Positions 24,426 through 32,025 of a stretch of DNA of 64,000 nucleotides are shown here, piece by piece. Made by a program: the position numbers and the translations under genes. This DNA is from Clostridia bacterium. Its GTDB lineage: Bacteria; Bacillota; Clostridia; Lachnospirales; Lachnospiraceae. How positions within the stretch are numbered: the stretch's first letter is position 1; every line of letters begins with the position of its first letter. The DNA lies in NCBI GenBank assembly GCA_910574475.1, contig CAJTAT010000004.1, positions 62,001-126,000 of the forward strand, written 5' to 3'. The notes beneath the pieces were generated by a model, which ran no database searches, was not told the origin of the DNA, and saw nothing but the letters and a program-made list of their open reading frames with translations.

Positions 24426-25013
24426 TTAATAATATGATTCTGCCTCTCTAAGCAAATCCACTGTCTTCTGGGGTGCCTCCTCTGTATCTGCAAATATATC
24501 GCAGCTCTTCTCTCCCACATCACAGCCAAAAGCGCAAACCCGGATCCCAACTGCCCTAGCAGCCGAGAGAACTGGCTCCAATGCCTCTCTGTGATTGGAG
24601 TGAATAGCAATCACATCTACATTTTCCATTACCAAATCATTGATAAGCAGCATCTGATATTCAATGGGATTCACATCGCAGAGCACAAAGCTCCCTTCTA
24701 ATTTCACCGCTTCCTGAGCTTCCTCACAGGTGACATCTGGGATACGAACCATGAGTTCTGCTCCTGCTGCCCCTGCTGCTTCCTGAAAGCCGGCAATGAC
24801 AGCTTCATTTTCTTCATCATCTTCGCTGGTGAGAATCAGGCCAATGGCGGGTGTCTTCGCTTCCCCGGACCTCACATTTTCTGCCTCTGTCTCTTCTTTC
24901 ACCGAATATTCTTTATTTATATCCGTTTTGCCACAGCCCCCCAGAATTAAGGCCAGGGCCAACAATGCAGCAATCCTTAAGGTATTACGATTTACCCAAA
25001 TATTGAATCCCAT
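24426..25013 (-). CDS. Lipoprotein, periplasmic-binding-protein-like fragment
   Basis: A predicted lipoprotein of about 195 residues: basic NRNTLRIAAL, hydrophobic core, then a lipobox in LALILGGCGK with the lipidated Cys near residue 27. The mature part resembles half of a type-1 sugar-binding protein: PAIGLILTSEDDEENEAVIAGF, a helix with AAGAAGAELMVRIP, then NDLVMENVDVIAIHSN and a second lobe near AVGIRVCAFGCDVG. That is shorter than a complete binding protein (about 300 residues), so it is either a reduced form or a different protein with the same fold. The start overlaps the upstream methyltransferase gene; an ATG 8 codons earlier (25037) is equally possible. No permease is adjacent. Confidence 0.6.
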   Translation of the reverse strand: MGFNIWVNRNTLRIAALLALALILGGCGKTDINKEYSVKEETEAENVRSGEAKTPAIGLILTSEDDEENEAVIAGFQEAAGAAGAELMVRIPDVTCEEAQEAVKLEGSFVLCDVNPIEYQMLLINDLVMENVDVIAIHSNHREALEPVLSAARAVGIRVCAFGCDVGEKSCDIFADTEEAPQKTVDLLREAESYY

Positions 25014-26469
25014 AGAACCAACTATCCTCTCTATCATTCATCTGCCATTCCTTCAGAAGCTTCATAGACTTATGCTCCCGCAATTGCTTTTTCACAAAGC
25101 TCTTGTCGTGAGAGTACAGAAAGAGATGTCCCCCTGGTTTTAACAGTGTTTCCGCCTGATCAAAAAACTTCCGATAGAGAAAATCCAACTCATGACCAGT
25201 GCAGTTTTTCCCTTTGACGGGAAGATTCGTCACAATCTCATCAAATGGATACTCATGAGTAAAGGTAAAAAAGTCCCGATGAATAAAGTGTATGGGAACT
25301 TTGGCTATCTGTGCATTTTCTCTTGCTCCCTGTATGGCCTCTCCATAGAGATCCACACCGTAAAGGGTGTCTGCATGAAGCAGATAGTTTCGCTCCAGAA
25401 GCATAGTCCCCACCCCACAGAAGGGATCCAGAACACGGGCCTCTTCTTTGAGATAGGGCCGGGCAAGTTCCATCATAAGCGCTGCCTGTACCGGACGAAT
25501 GGAGGCTGCCACATGATTCTTCCTGTAAGAAAAACGCTTTTCCGGCAGAGTGTATAATTTTAGTAAAGGATAAAAGCCGCCCTCCTTCGTCTCAATCAGG
25601 CGCAATTCCACCTCATATCCAGATGTAGTATTTACCAACTGTCCAGCAGTCAAAACTTCCAGTTTTGACGCCAGCTTTTTTGTGAAAATGCTCCGCTGTT
25701 CCAGAGACATACGGCTCTTGCACTCAATTCGGAAAAGAAATGGTCCCGCACCCACATGTAATTCTTTCAAAAGCTCCATCAGGTTTGAACTCGCCAGCAT
25801 CTCTGCCGCCTTGTCAGGCAACAATTCTCCTTGAATATCCAGACAGAATAATAGCTCATGAAACGTACGAATCGTTAGAAGTTCTCTCAGATCTGCGTTC
25901 AGGATCTTCACTCCTGCCCTCAAAAGAACGATATTTCCGGTGGATATCTGTCTTGTCGTACACTCCCGATAATTTCTGTGAGTGATCAGAACTACATTGG
26001 CTGGTTTTCGAAAACCGATGAATTGATGGCCTGTGCTTGTCTCATACTGGTAAATCAAAGCATTTAAAGCCCCCAACTCTTCTCTCAGGTGCTTCTCTGT
26101 CTCTTCTGTCCGCTCCTGCTTCAAAAGTTCCTGCCTGCGCTGCCGAAAGTGATTCAGATATTGAGCACAGTCGCATCCCTTTAAAGCTGTCAGGTAAGCG
26201 CTTTTAACAAAGCGCTGGCTTTCACTCTCATAGGCTGCAATCAAAGCTTCCCTGCTTGCTTCTGTACCGAGAGCTCCTAAGATGAGGGCGGCGTTTTTGC
26301 GAACCTTTGCATCTTCCTGCTCCAGGCAGGAAAGTAAAACTGCTGGCTCCTTCTCAGACAGCTTTCTCAGTTCCGCCATTTTCTGAGGATCTTTCATCTC
26401 TCCTTTTATAATAATCAGGTTTTGCCGAACATCCTGGTTTTCTCTAATATGTTCAAAATAGTCCTTCAA
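24985..26469 (-). CDS. RNA methylase (UPF0020-type) fused to N-terminal HEAT-like repeats
   Basis: A 494-residue protein of two parts. Residues 1 to about 110 look like HEAT/Armadillo-type repeats: DAKVRKNAALILGALG followed by EASREALIAAYESESQRFV. The C-terminal part (about residues 330-494) is an AdoMet methyltransferase of the UPF0020/Trm14 type: EARVLDPFCGVGTMLLERNY, LYGVDLYGEAIQGARENA, and TNLPVKGKNC in place of the usual NPPY motif. The middle may hold an RNA-binding module, but I cannot assign it. The substrate is probably RNA by family, though N-LPVKG departs from the N6-adenine and guanine motifs. It begins at TTG after an AGGAAGG site. The lipoprotein gene overlaps its end. Confidence 0.75.
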   Translation of the reverse strand: MKDYFEHIRENQDVRQNLIIIKGEMKDPQKMAELRKLSEKEPAVLLSCLEQEDAKVRKNAALILGALGTEASREALIAAYESESQRFVKSAYLTALKGCDCAQYLNHFRQRRQELLKQERTEETEKHLREELGALNALIYQYETSTGHQFIGFRKPANVVLITHRNYRECTTRQISTGNIVLLRAGVKILNADLRELLTIRTFHELLFCLDIQGELLPDKAAEMLASSNLMELLKELHVGAGPFLFRIECKSRMSLEQRSIFTKKLASKLEVLTAGQLVNTTSGYEVELRLIETKEGGFYPLLKLYTLPEKRFSYRKNHVAASIRPVQAALMMELARPYLKEEARVLDPFCGVGTMLLERNYLLHADTLYGVDLYGEAIQGARENAQIAKVPIHFIHRDFFTFTHEYPFDEIVTNLPVKGKNCTGHELDFLYRKFFDQAETLLKPGGHLFLYSHDKSFVKKQLREHKSMKLLKEWQMNDREDSWFYGIQYLGKS

Positions 26470-26529
26470 ATTACTGCTTTCCTTCCTGTTAATACTACGT
26501 TGACTTATAATTCATTGCCTTTCCTAATG

Positions 26530-26558
26530 ATTGTAGCTGTTCTGGAGGCAATGGTCAA
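26530..26558 (-). promoter_or_regulatory. Promoter of the HEAT-methylase gene
   Basis: TTGACC (26558-26553), a 17-nt spacer and TACAAT (26535-26530) precede the TTG start by about 60 bp on the minus strand. Confidence 0.65.
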
Positions 26559-26586
26559 GGCAAGGTTAGGAAAATCATTTTATTTA

Positions 26587-26667
26587 TTGGCAGGGGACGC
26601 TATTTGAAGGGGCGGGATGTTCAACGCAAACGTGGCAGTTCCCTCCCGCTCCTGCGTCCACTGCCAA
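26587..26667. repeat. Large intergenic palindrome with an asymmetric bulge
   Basis: TTGGCAGGGGACGC (26587-26600) pairs with GCGTCCACTGCCAA (26654-26667) with one mismatch. Inside, GGGGCGGGA (26609-26617) pairs with TCCCGCTCC (26644-26652) with one wobble. The left side has 8 unpaired nucleotides (26601-26608) while the right has one. The 26-nt apical loop holds a small ACG/CGT hairpin. No T-run follows on either strand and no open frame explains it. It lies upstream of the methylase promoter. It resembles a REP or MITE-type palindrome. Confidence 0.8.
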
Positions 26668-26680
26668 AGTATAATACAAT

Positions 26681-26720
26681 AAAAAGCCTCCTCAGAGTTC
26701 TAAGTAATCTCCGAGGAGGG
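26681..26720 (-). terminator. Terminator of the amino-acid ABC / aminotransferase operon
   Basis: On the minus strand CCTCCTCGGAG pairs with CTCTGAGGAGG (one wobble) around an 11-nt loop, followed by CTTTTTATTG. It lies directly after the ATPase gene stop. Confidence 0.88.
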
Positions 26721-26731
26721 TATCTCTTAAT

Positions 26732-27484
26732 TTAATGCTTCAATATAACAGAAAGGAATTGCTTGAGTCTCTCATCTTCCGTATTCGTAAAGAAGTCTTC
26801 CGTAGACGCATCCACACGGATCTTGGCATTTTCCAGAAACAGCATACGGCTTGACACCTCCCTGGCAAATCCAATCTCATGAGTAACAATCACCATCGTC
26901 ATACCCATCTCAGCCAGACGGCGGATGGCATCCAGCACTTCCTTGATCATTTCCGGATCCAGAGCTGATGTGGGTTCGTCAAAAAGCATGACGTCCGGCT
27001 CCATCATCATGGAGCGTACAATCGCCACCCTCTGCTTCTGACCGCCGGAAAGCTGGTGGGGGTAGTGATCCATTTTATCGCCGATTCCAAAAGTGTCCAG
27101 GTAGGACTGAGCCTTCTCCACTGCCTCAGCCTTTGTCTTTTTCAGAATCTTTATGGGCGCTATGGTCAGATTATCCCTGACAGTCAAATTATCAAACAAG
27201 TTGAAACTCTGAAATACCATGCCTATGTGGGAACGAACAGATTTGATATTTTTATTTGTGACAAGTTCTCCCCGATAATAGATCTCGCCACTATTAATTT
27301 TTTCCAACCCATTGATGGAACGCAACAGTGTACTCTTTCCACCGCCGCTTGGTCCGCAGAGTACCACAATCTCATGCTCATGAATGTCCAGGCTCATATT
27401 ATCAAGTACAGTCAAATCCCCGAACTTCTTTGTTACATTTTTTAAGGAAAGCACTATATTGTTATTATCGCTCATATTTATCAC
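26732..27484 (-). CDS. Amino-acid ABC transporter ATP-binding protein
   Basis: A 250-residue ATPase of the polar amino-acid uptake family (GlnQ/ArtP type). Walker A is VVLCGPSGGGKSTLLRSING, the Q-loop reads VFQSFNLFDNLTV, the ABC signature is [17 protein letters not shown], Walker B is [15 protein letters not shown], and the switch His lies in TMVIVTHEIGFA. The GTG start overlaps the permease gene by 20 bp; an ATG three codons later is also possible. It is the last gene of an operon with two permeases, a binding protein, an aminotransferase and a DapA-family enzyme, which suggests that the imported amino acid is catabolised. Confidence 0.93.
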   Translation of the reverse strand: MINMSDNNNIVLSLKNVTKKFGDLTVLDNMSLDIHEHEIVVLCGPSGGGKSTLLRSINGLEKINSGEIYYRGELVTNKNIKSVRSHIGMVFQSFNLFDNLTVRDNLTIAPIKILKKTKAEAVEKAQSYLDTFGIGDKMDHYPHQLSGGQKQRVAIVRSMMMEPDVMLFDEPTSALDPEMIKEVLDAIRRLAEMGMTMVIVTHEIGFAREVSSRMLFLENAKIRVDASTEDFFTNTEDERLKQFLSVILKH

Positions 27485-28130
27485 CCATAATCCTTTCTAC
27501 TACATACTTTTCCAGCTTTTTCCCAACTACAGTCAGAGCATGACACATGATAAAGAATATTACCAGGACATAACCGTATACAATTAGTGCATTTGAGTAA
27601 CCAGACATGGCAATAACCGCCCGCTTTGTCAACTCCAGACATCCGATTGTGGAGGCCACTGAGGTCCCCTTGATCAGCAAGACAAGCTGTCCAATGAGTG
27701 CAGGCAGGGCAACCAACATGACCTGCGGTATCACAATTCGGAATAAGGTAGTCAGGAAGGGAAGGGACAAGGTCTTGGCCGCTTCCCACTGTCCTTTATC
27801 AACAGAGAGGATTCCTCCTTTGATGATTTCCATAATATAAGCTCCCTGTATAAGAGAAATACCTAGAACTGCAATAGAATATGTACTACCTTTGGTCATA
27901 GCCGCATACAAAAAGAGCAGTACCAGCATATCGGGGATTCCACGGCAAAGCTGTACATAGACACCCAGGATTTGACTTAACACGGGCACTTTCATACCCC
28001 GGATAATGCCGCCGATCAACCCAATCAGGCAGGCCCCCACAAAGGAACCCAGGATCAACTGCAAAGTGACAGGAAGTGCGGACTTTATCAGTGTATCAAA
28101 GAATAACATTTTATGACTCGCTAAGCTCAT
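27465..28130 (-). CDS. Amino-acid ABC transporter permease (second)
   Basis: A 221-residue HisM/GlnP-type permease with about five membrane segments. The EAA loop, which docks the ATPase, reads QWEAAKTLSLPFLTTLFRIVIPQ near residue 130. Inner segments include LILGSFVGACLIGLIGGII. It overlaps the first permease gene by 20 bp and the ATPase gene by 20 bp, so the three form one translation-coupled block. Two different permeases are expected to form a heterodimer, as in HisQM. Confidence 0.92.
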   Translation of the reverse strand: MSLASHKMLFFDTLIKSALPVTLQLILGSFVGACLIGLIGGIIRGMKVPVLSQILGVYVQLCRGIPDMLVLLFLYAAMTKGSTYSIAVLGISLIQGAYIMEIIKGGILSVDKGQWEAAKTLSLPFLTTLFRIVIPQVMLVALPALIGQLVLLIKGTSVASTIGCLELTKRAVIAMSGYSNALIVYGYVLVIFFIMCHALTVVGKKLEKYVVERIMGDKYER

Positions 28131-28779
28131 ACTTCTTCTGGGACCTCCTATCCATCAATTTTTTAATTCCCTGCACTGACAGGAACAGAGCCATATAAAT
28201 GACTGCTGCAGTCAAATATGCTGTCACTGGCTGATAATACTTGGAATTTACTCTGTGCGCCATATAGGTAAGCTCTGTAATCGTAATCCACATAAGCAGA
28301 GAGGTATCTTTGATAATAATAGATACCATATTCATAATGGAATCCTGAACTTTAGTAACTGCCTGTGGAATCAGAAAGTAAATCATGGTCTGAAACTTTG
28401 AAAAACCCAAGGCATAGGCTGCCTCTTCCTGACCTTTATTGATACTCTGCAATCCTCCACGGACATTCTCTGCTATAAATGCTCCGTCATTGAGGACAAG
28501 GGCCGCCACTGCAATGATGCTGGCGGAGACCGGCATCAGCCTTGACAAGCCATAGAACAGAAAATAAATCTGGACCAAAAGAGGTGTCTCTCTAAAAAAG
28601 CATACATAGGCGCTTGTTATTCGCCAGATTCCTTTTGGTCGTCTGAAATTGATGGAGCCTATAAATATTCCCCAGATAACAGCAATTACAATGGCAATCA
28701 CCGCATACTGTATCGTCACCCCTGTGGCTCTCATAAAATCAGGGAACGTTGTTTGAAAAACACGCCAGTTAAAAGTCAC
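28111..28779 (-). CDS. Amino-acid ABC transporter permease (first)
   Basis: A 222-residue permease of the same family as the next gene. The EAA loop is EEAAYALGFSKFQTMIYFLIPQA at about residues 117-139 and the segment PLLVQIYFLFYGLSRLMP is typical of HisQ/GlnP. It begins at GTG after an AGGGGG site and lies 72 bp after the binding-protein gene, with a hairpin in the gap (28810-28837) that probably reduces read-through. Confidence 0.92.
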   Translation of the reverse strand: MTFNWRVFQTTFPDFMRATGVTIQYAVIAIVIAVIWGIFIGSINFRRPKGIWRITSAYVCFFRETPLLVQIYFLFYGLSRLMPVSASIIAVAALVLNDGAFIAENVRGGLQSINKGQEEAAYALGFSKFQTMIYFLIPQAVTKVQDSIMNMVSIIIKDTSLLMWITITELTYMAHRVNSKYYQPVTAYLTAAVIYMALFLSVQGIKKLMDRRSQKKYELSES

Positions 28780-28809
28780 TATAATTTACCCCCTATTCTG
28801 AAAGCGAAG

Positions 28810-28837
28810 AAGGCGGTAGCAAAATGCCTGCCGCCTT
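28810..28837 (-). terminator. Hairpin between binding-protein and permease genes
   Basis: AAGGCGG and CCGCCTT form a stem around a loop of roughly 14 nt, read on the minus strand after the binding-protein gene. The following sequence (CTTCGCTTTC) is only weakly T-rich, so this is more likely a partial terminator or a 3'-end protecting hairpin. Confidence 0.55.
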
Positions 28838-28851
28838 ACTCTCATCTGTAA

Positions 28852-29700
28852 TTAATAGCTAACTACGTCTGCATCCGGTACCCATTCAGTGCCCATATAT
28901 TGAGCATAGATAGTTGCGTAATCACCGGAAATTTTCAGTCTCTTAAGATACAGATTGAATACATCGCGGGTTACATAGTTGCCAGCGGCAAATGCACATC
29001 CATTCAGGTAAGAGGGTCCATTGCCATCCAGCATACGGATATTGCTGTTCACTGCAAGAGGTCCTGCAAATACTACGCCATCGTCAAAGGCTGCATCAAT
29101 AATACCGGATTCCAGTGCATCCTGCCAGGTACCTGCTGATAAGGTAACTGTCTCAGAGCTTGGGAACAATGTTGGAATCAGCTCTTCATAAGCACTTCCC
29201 TCTGTCACGCCGATCTTGATGCCTGCTGCCTGCAGATCATCCAGGTTCTGATAAGAAGTATCTGCCTTCACGCATGCTTTCCCGTGATCTACAAAATAAG
29301 GATCACTGAATACAATCTGGCTTGCGCGCTCAAGCGTCATATTCATATTTGCTGCAATCATGTCCACTTTGCCACTGTTTACAGCTGTCAGCATTGCGGA
29401 CCACTCAAGAATCTCCCATTCAACTTCCACACCAATCTGCTCTGCAAATCCGTTAATCACGTCTGGAATAAAGCCTGTGATCTCATTTGTCTGGGGATCT
29501 AGATAGCATACATTTTCAATGGTAGGGTCACATCCAACTACCAGCTTGCCTTCTTCTTTGATAGCCTCCAGATAATCTGCTCCGTAGTTGGAAAGTGATG
29601 TAGAAGCTTCTCCACCGCCGCCAGAACCGCAGCCTGCAAATGTTGCCACTACCAATATAGCCGCAAGTAAAAGCCCTATCCATTTTTGTGTTCTTTTCAT
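28852..29700 (-). CDS. Amino-acid ABC transporter substrate-binding lipoprotein
   Basis: A 282-residue solute-binding protein of the type-3 amino-acid family (SBP_bac_3). The start chosen is ATG 29700 (MKRTQKWIGLL), 9 bases after AGGAGG; the longer open frame upstream is not needed. The signal peptide ends in a lipobox, VATFAGCGSGG. The mature domain begins GADYLEAIKEEGKLVVGCDP, and ITGFIPDVINGFAEQIGV and DMIAANMNMTLERA match the family. It captures an amino acid outside the membrane for the two permeases and ATPase. The ligand cannot be read from sequence. It is the third gene of the operon, after the aldolase-like and aminotransferase genes. Confidence 0.93.
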   Translation of the reverse strand: MKRTQKWIGLLLAAILVVATFAGCGSGGGGEASTSLSNYGADYLEAIKEEGKLVVGCDPTIENVCYLDPQTNEITGFIPDVINGFAEQIGVEVEWEILEWSAMLTAVNSGKVDMIAANMNMTLERASQIVFSDPYFVDHGKACVKADTSYQNLDDLQAAGIKIGVTEGSAYEELIPTLFPSSETVTLSAGTWQDALESGIIDAAFDDGVVFAGPLAVNSNIRMLDGNGPSYLNGCAFAAGNYVTRDVFNLYLKRLKISGDYATIYAQYMGTEWVPDADVVSY

Positions 29701-29723
29701 GTTCATATCCTCCTTTTTATTAG

Positions 29724-30878
29724 TTACTTTGTATATTTTTTTATGAAACGGCACATTCTGCGAATTCCCTCACAGAGCTCTTCCATCTCCGTCCCACAAG
29801 AAATACGTATCATCTGTTTGGCCGACTGCCCAAAAGTTCCGCCTGGCGCCACGGCCACATGCTCTTCTGCTAACAACTTCAACGCAAATTCCTCTGAATC
29901 CATTCCACAGCAGGCAATATTCACCATCATATAAAATGCTCCGTGGGGATAGTAGAAGCCCACATGCTCCTCCTGGAATATAGCTGCTGCCGCATCCCGC
30001 CTTTTTTTGTAATCCTGGAAGGATGCTTCCACAAAATCCTGTGGCCCTGTGACAGCCGCCTCCACGGCCTTCTGTGCAATAGCTGTAGCATTTCCAATGG
30101 TGGGAACCATCAGTTGATTCATGAGAGACACAATCTCTTCTGACGCAATGGCATATCCAACCCGCCAGCCTGTCATGGCATATTTTTTGGATGCGCCTGA
30201 GATGAGAATTACCCGTCCGTCGTCATCCAATGTTTTCAGAGAATAATGCTTCCCTTCAAAAGTGAGATAATCATAGACCTCATCTGAAAGTACGTACAGA
30301 TCATATTTCTTGGCCAGATCCATAATCATCTGCACCGTCTCCTGGCTGAACACTGCTCCCGTAGGATTGGATGGAGTATTCACCATAATTGCCTTAGTCT
30401 TATCTGTGATCAATGGCTCAATATTTTCACGTTTCGGTTCAAATCCATTGTCTGCCGGCATCACATAGGGAACTGGCGTCAGCCCGTGAGATAGTACCTG
30501 CATCTCATACACAGGCCAGCTTGGATCTGGAATCAGGATCTCGTCTCCTGGATTGCCAAGGCAACCCAGTGTAATCTCCAGGGCCATTGTGGCGCCGCCT
30601 GTCACCACGATTTGATTAGCTGTAATCTCAATGCCAAGTCTTTTTGTGAAATCCTCCGCCAGTACATCACGCAGTGTCTTAATCCCCGGTACGGCCGTAT
30701 ACTTTGTAAAACCGTCCTTCATAGCCTGGGTAGCTGCCTCGCAGATATAATCGGGTGTCTTAAAATTAGGTTCCCCTGTCTCCAGTCTAATTGCATCTGG
30801 CACTTCCCTTGCGGCATCCTGCAGCTTTCTGATTCCTGATTGTGGAAGATTTCTCATAATTTTAGATAACTCTTTCAT
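29724..30878 (-). CDS. PLP-dependent aminotransferase class I/II
   Basis: A 384-residue fold-type I aminotransferase. ATG 30878 (MKELSKIMRNLPQSG) lies 6 bases after GGAGG; an upstream in-frame start would absorb that site. Motifs: ETGEPNFKTPDYI, the cofactor-binding TGGATMALEI, NTPSNPTGAVFSQE, DEVYDYLTF, SGASKKYAMTGWRVGYA with the PLP lysine near residue 235, and QMIRISCGTE with the carboxylate-binding Arg. Family relatives use aspartate, aromatic or other amino acids. Placed between a DapA-family gene and an amino-acid importer, it probably converts the imported amino acid to its 2-oxo acid. Confidence 0.9.
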   Translation of the reverse strand: MKELSKIMRNLPQSGIRKLQDAAREVPDAIRLETGEPNFKTPDYICEAATQAMKDGFTKYTAVPGIKTLRDVLAEDFTKRLGIEITANQIVVTGGATMALEITLGCLGNPGDEILIPDPSWPVYEMQVLSHGLTPVPYVMPADNGFEPKRENIEPLITDKTKAIMVNTPSNPTGAVFSQETVQMIMDLAKKYDLYVLSDEVYDYLTFEGKHYSLKTLDDDGRVILISGASKKYAMTGWRVGYAIASEEIVSLMNQLMVPTIGNATAIAQKAVEAAVTGPQDFVEASFQDYKKRRDAAAAIFQEEHVGFYYPHGAFYMMVNIACCGMDSEEFALKLLAEEHVAVAPGGTFGQSAKQMIRISCGTEMEELCEGIRRMCRFIKKYTK

Positions 30879-30922
30879 CTCTTTCCTCCTGCTAATCATT
30901 TTTATGTATGTTTTCCTGCTGT

Positions 30923-31828
30923 CTAGATCAGCACATGTTTATAATCCAATCTTCTCATCTCATTAAGCAGAGCCTTTTCCTGATCTGGCGTCAGATTTTC
31001 CATAGGCCGCCTCATATTGCTCGTCCTTATGATTCCTTCCTCTTTCAAAATCACCTTGTAGGCTGCAATATTATTAATGGCGCACATAGTAGCATTGAGT
31101 ACATTGGTGCGACGCTGGTATTTTGTAGCCAAATCGAAATCTTTTTTCTGAATTGCATCCCAGACAGCAGCATAGTGCTCCCGAATAATCATGGCATTGC
31201 CGGAAACCACGCCGTCGCCCCCCACTGCACAGAGAGCTTCAAAGAGGTGATCCGGTCCCACCAAGACACTGAACTTCTCATCATTTACCATCATAAACTG
31301 CTGGAGTTTAGTAAAATCAGGATAACTGTATTTGATCCCCACCACATTGGGGCACTGCTTTGCTACGGCTTCGCATACAGCAGGATTTACGTCATTGATA
31401 GCATTTTGCGGGATGGCATACATATAAACCGGAAAATCCTTTGACACACGATTTGCCACTGACACATAGAAATCAATCAGTCCCTGATCACTCAACTTGT
31501 AGAAAGATGGTGTAACTACGCCAATTCCGTCAGCTCCAATCTTCTCTGCATGCTGTGCAAGCTCTATGGTATCCTTTAAATTCCAGGCGCCCACATGCAC
31601 AAAGACAGGCACTCTTCCTGCTGCCTCTGTAACTGTCACTTCTGCAGTCAGTTTTCTCTCTTCAACTGTCAGATACATCATTTCTCCCGTAGTCCCGCAA
31701 GGGTACAGGCACTGGAGACCACCGTCAATCACATGATTCACAAGATTTTTGAGGGATTGCGTATCAATCGTATCTTTATCGGTCAGCGGTGTAACAATCG
31801 GTACTACTGTCCCATATAACTTCTGCAT
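30923..31828 (-). CDS. DapA/NanA-family aldolase or hydro-lyase
   Basis: A 301-residue class I (Schiff base) enzyme of the dihydrodipicolinate synthase / N-acetylneuraminate lyase superfamily. ATG 31828 follows GGAGGAAAAGTG; the six extra upstream codons are not used. Motifs: TPLTDKDTIDTQSLKNLV, PCGTTGEMMYLTVEER (pyruvate-binding GTTGE), the Tyr of YMYAIPQNAIND at about residue 134, and the Schiff-base Lys in NVVGIKYSYPDF at about residue 160. True DapA has an Arg at the PSRT position, and here IPQNA stands instead, so lysine synthesis is unlikely. An aldolase that splits a 2-oxo acid into pyruvate and an aldehyde fits its place before an aminotransferase. Confidence 0.85.
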   Translation of the reverse strand: MQKLYGTVVPIVTPLTDKDTIDTQSLKNLVNHVIDGGLQCLYPCGTTGEMMYLTVEERKLTAEVTVTEAAGRVPVFVHVGAWNLKDTIELAQHAEKIGADGIGVVTPSFYKLSDQGLIDFYVSVANRVSKDFPVYMYAIPQNAINDVNPAVCEAVAKQCPNVVGIKYSYPDFTKLQQFMMVNDEKFSVLVGPDHLFEALCAVGGDGVVSGNAMIIREHYAAVWDAIQKKDFDLATKYQRRTNVLNATMCAINNIAAYKVILKEEGIIRTSNMRRPMENLTPDQEKALLNEMRRLDYKHVLI

Positions 31829-31875
31829 CACTTTTCCTCCATACAAAATTATAGTTTAATACTTTATTCATTTGA

Positions 31876-31952
31876 ATTATATCAATCCATATGTACAATT
31901 TCACCGTCTATTGGACAAAATATAGGAATCAATTTTTGTATAATGTACAAAA
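31876..31952 (-). promoter_or_regulatory. Promoter region of the aldolase-aminotransferase-ABC operon
   Basis: On the minus strand TATAAT (31881-31876) has no good -35 at the right distance, which is the pattern of an activator-dependent promoter. Upstream lies an inverted repeat TTTTGTA (31934-31940) and TACAAAA (31946-31952) separated by 5 nt, centred about 70 bp before the likely start. PucR, encoded next door, is the natural candidate; this is inference. Confidence 0.45.
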
Positions 31953-31965
31953 GATAATTAAATAT

Positions 31966-32003
31966 TACGAAAAAGGAGACAATTATGTCTAATAATTGTC
32001 TCC
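31966..32003 (-). terminator. Terminator of the pucR gene
   Basis: GGAGACAATTAT (31975-31986) and ATAATTGTCTCC (31992-32003) make a perfect 12-bp stem with a 5-nt loop. On the minus strand it is followed by TTTTTCGT, so it ends the pucR transcript. Confidence 0.85.
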
Positions 32004-32025
32004 TTGCACTCTATATCCTGTACTT

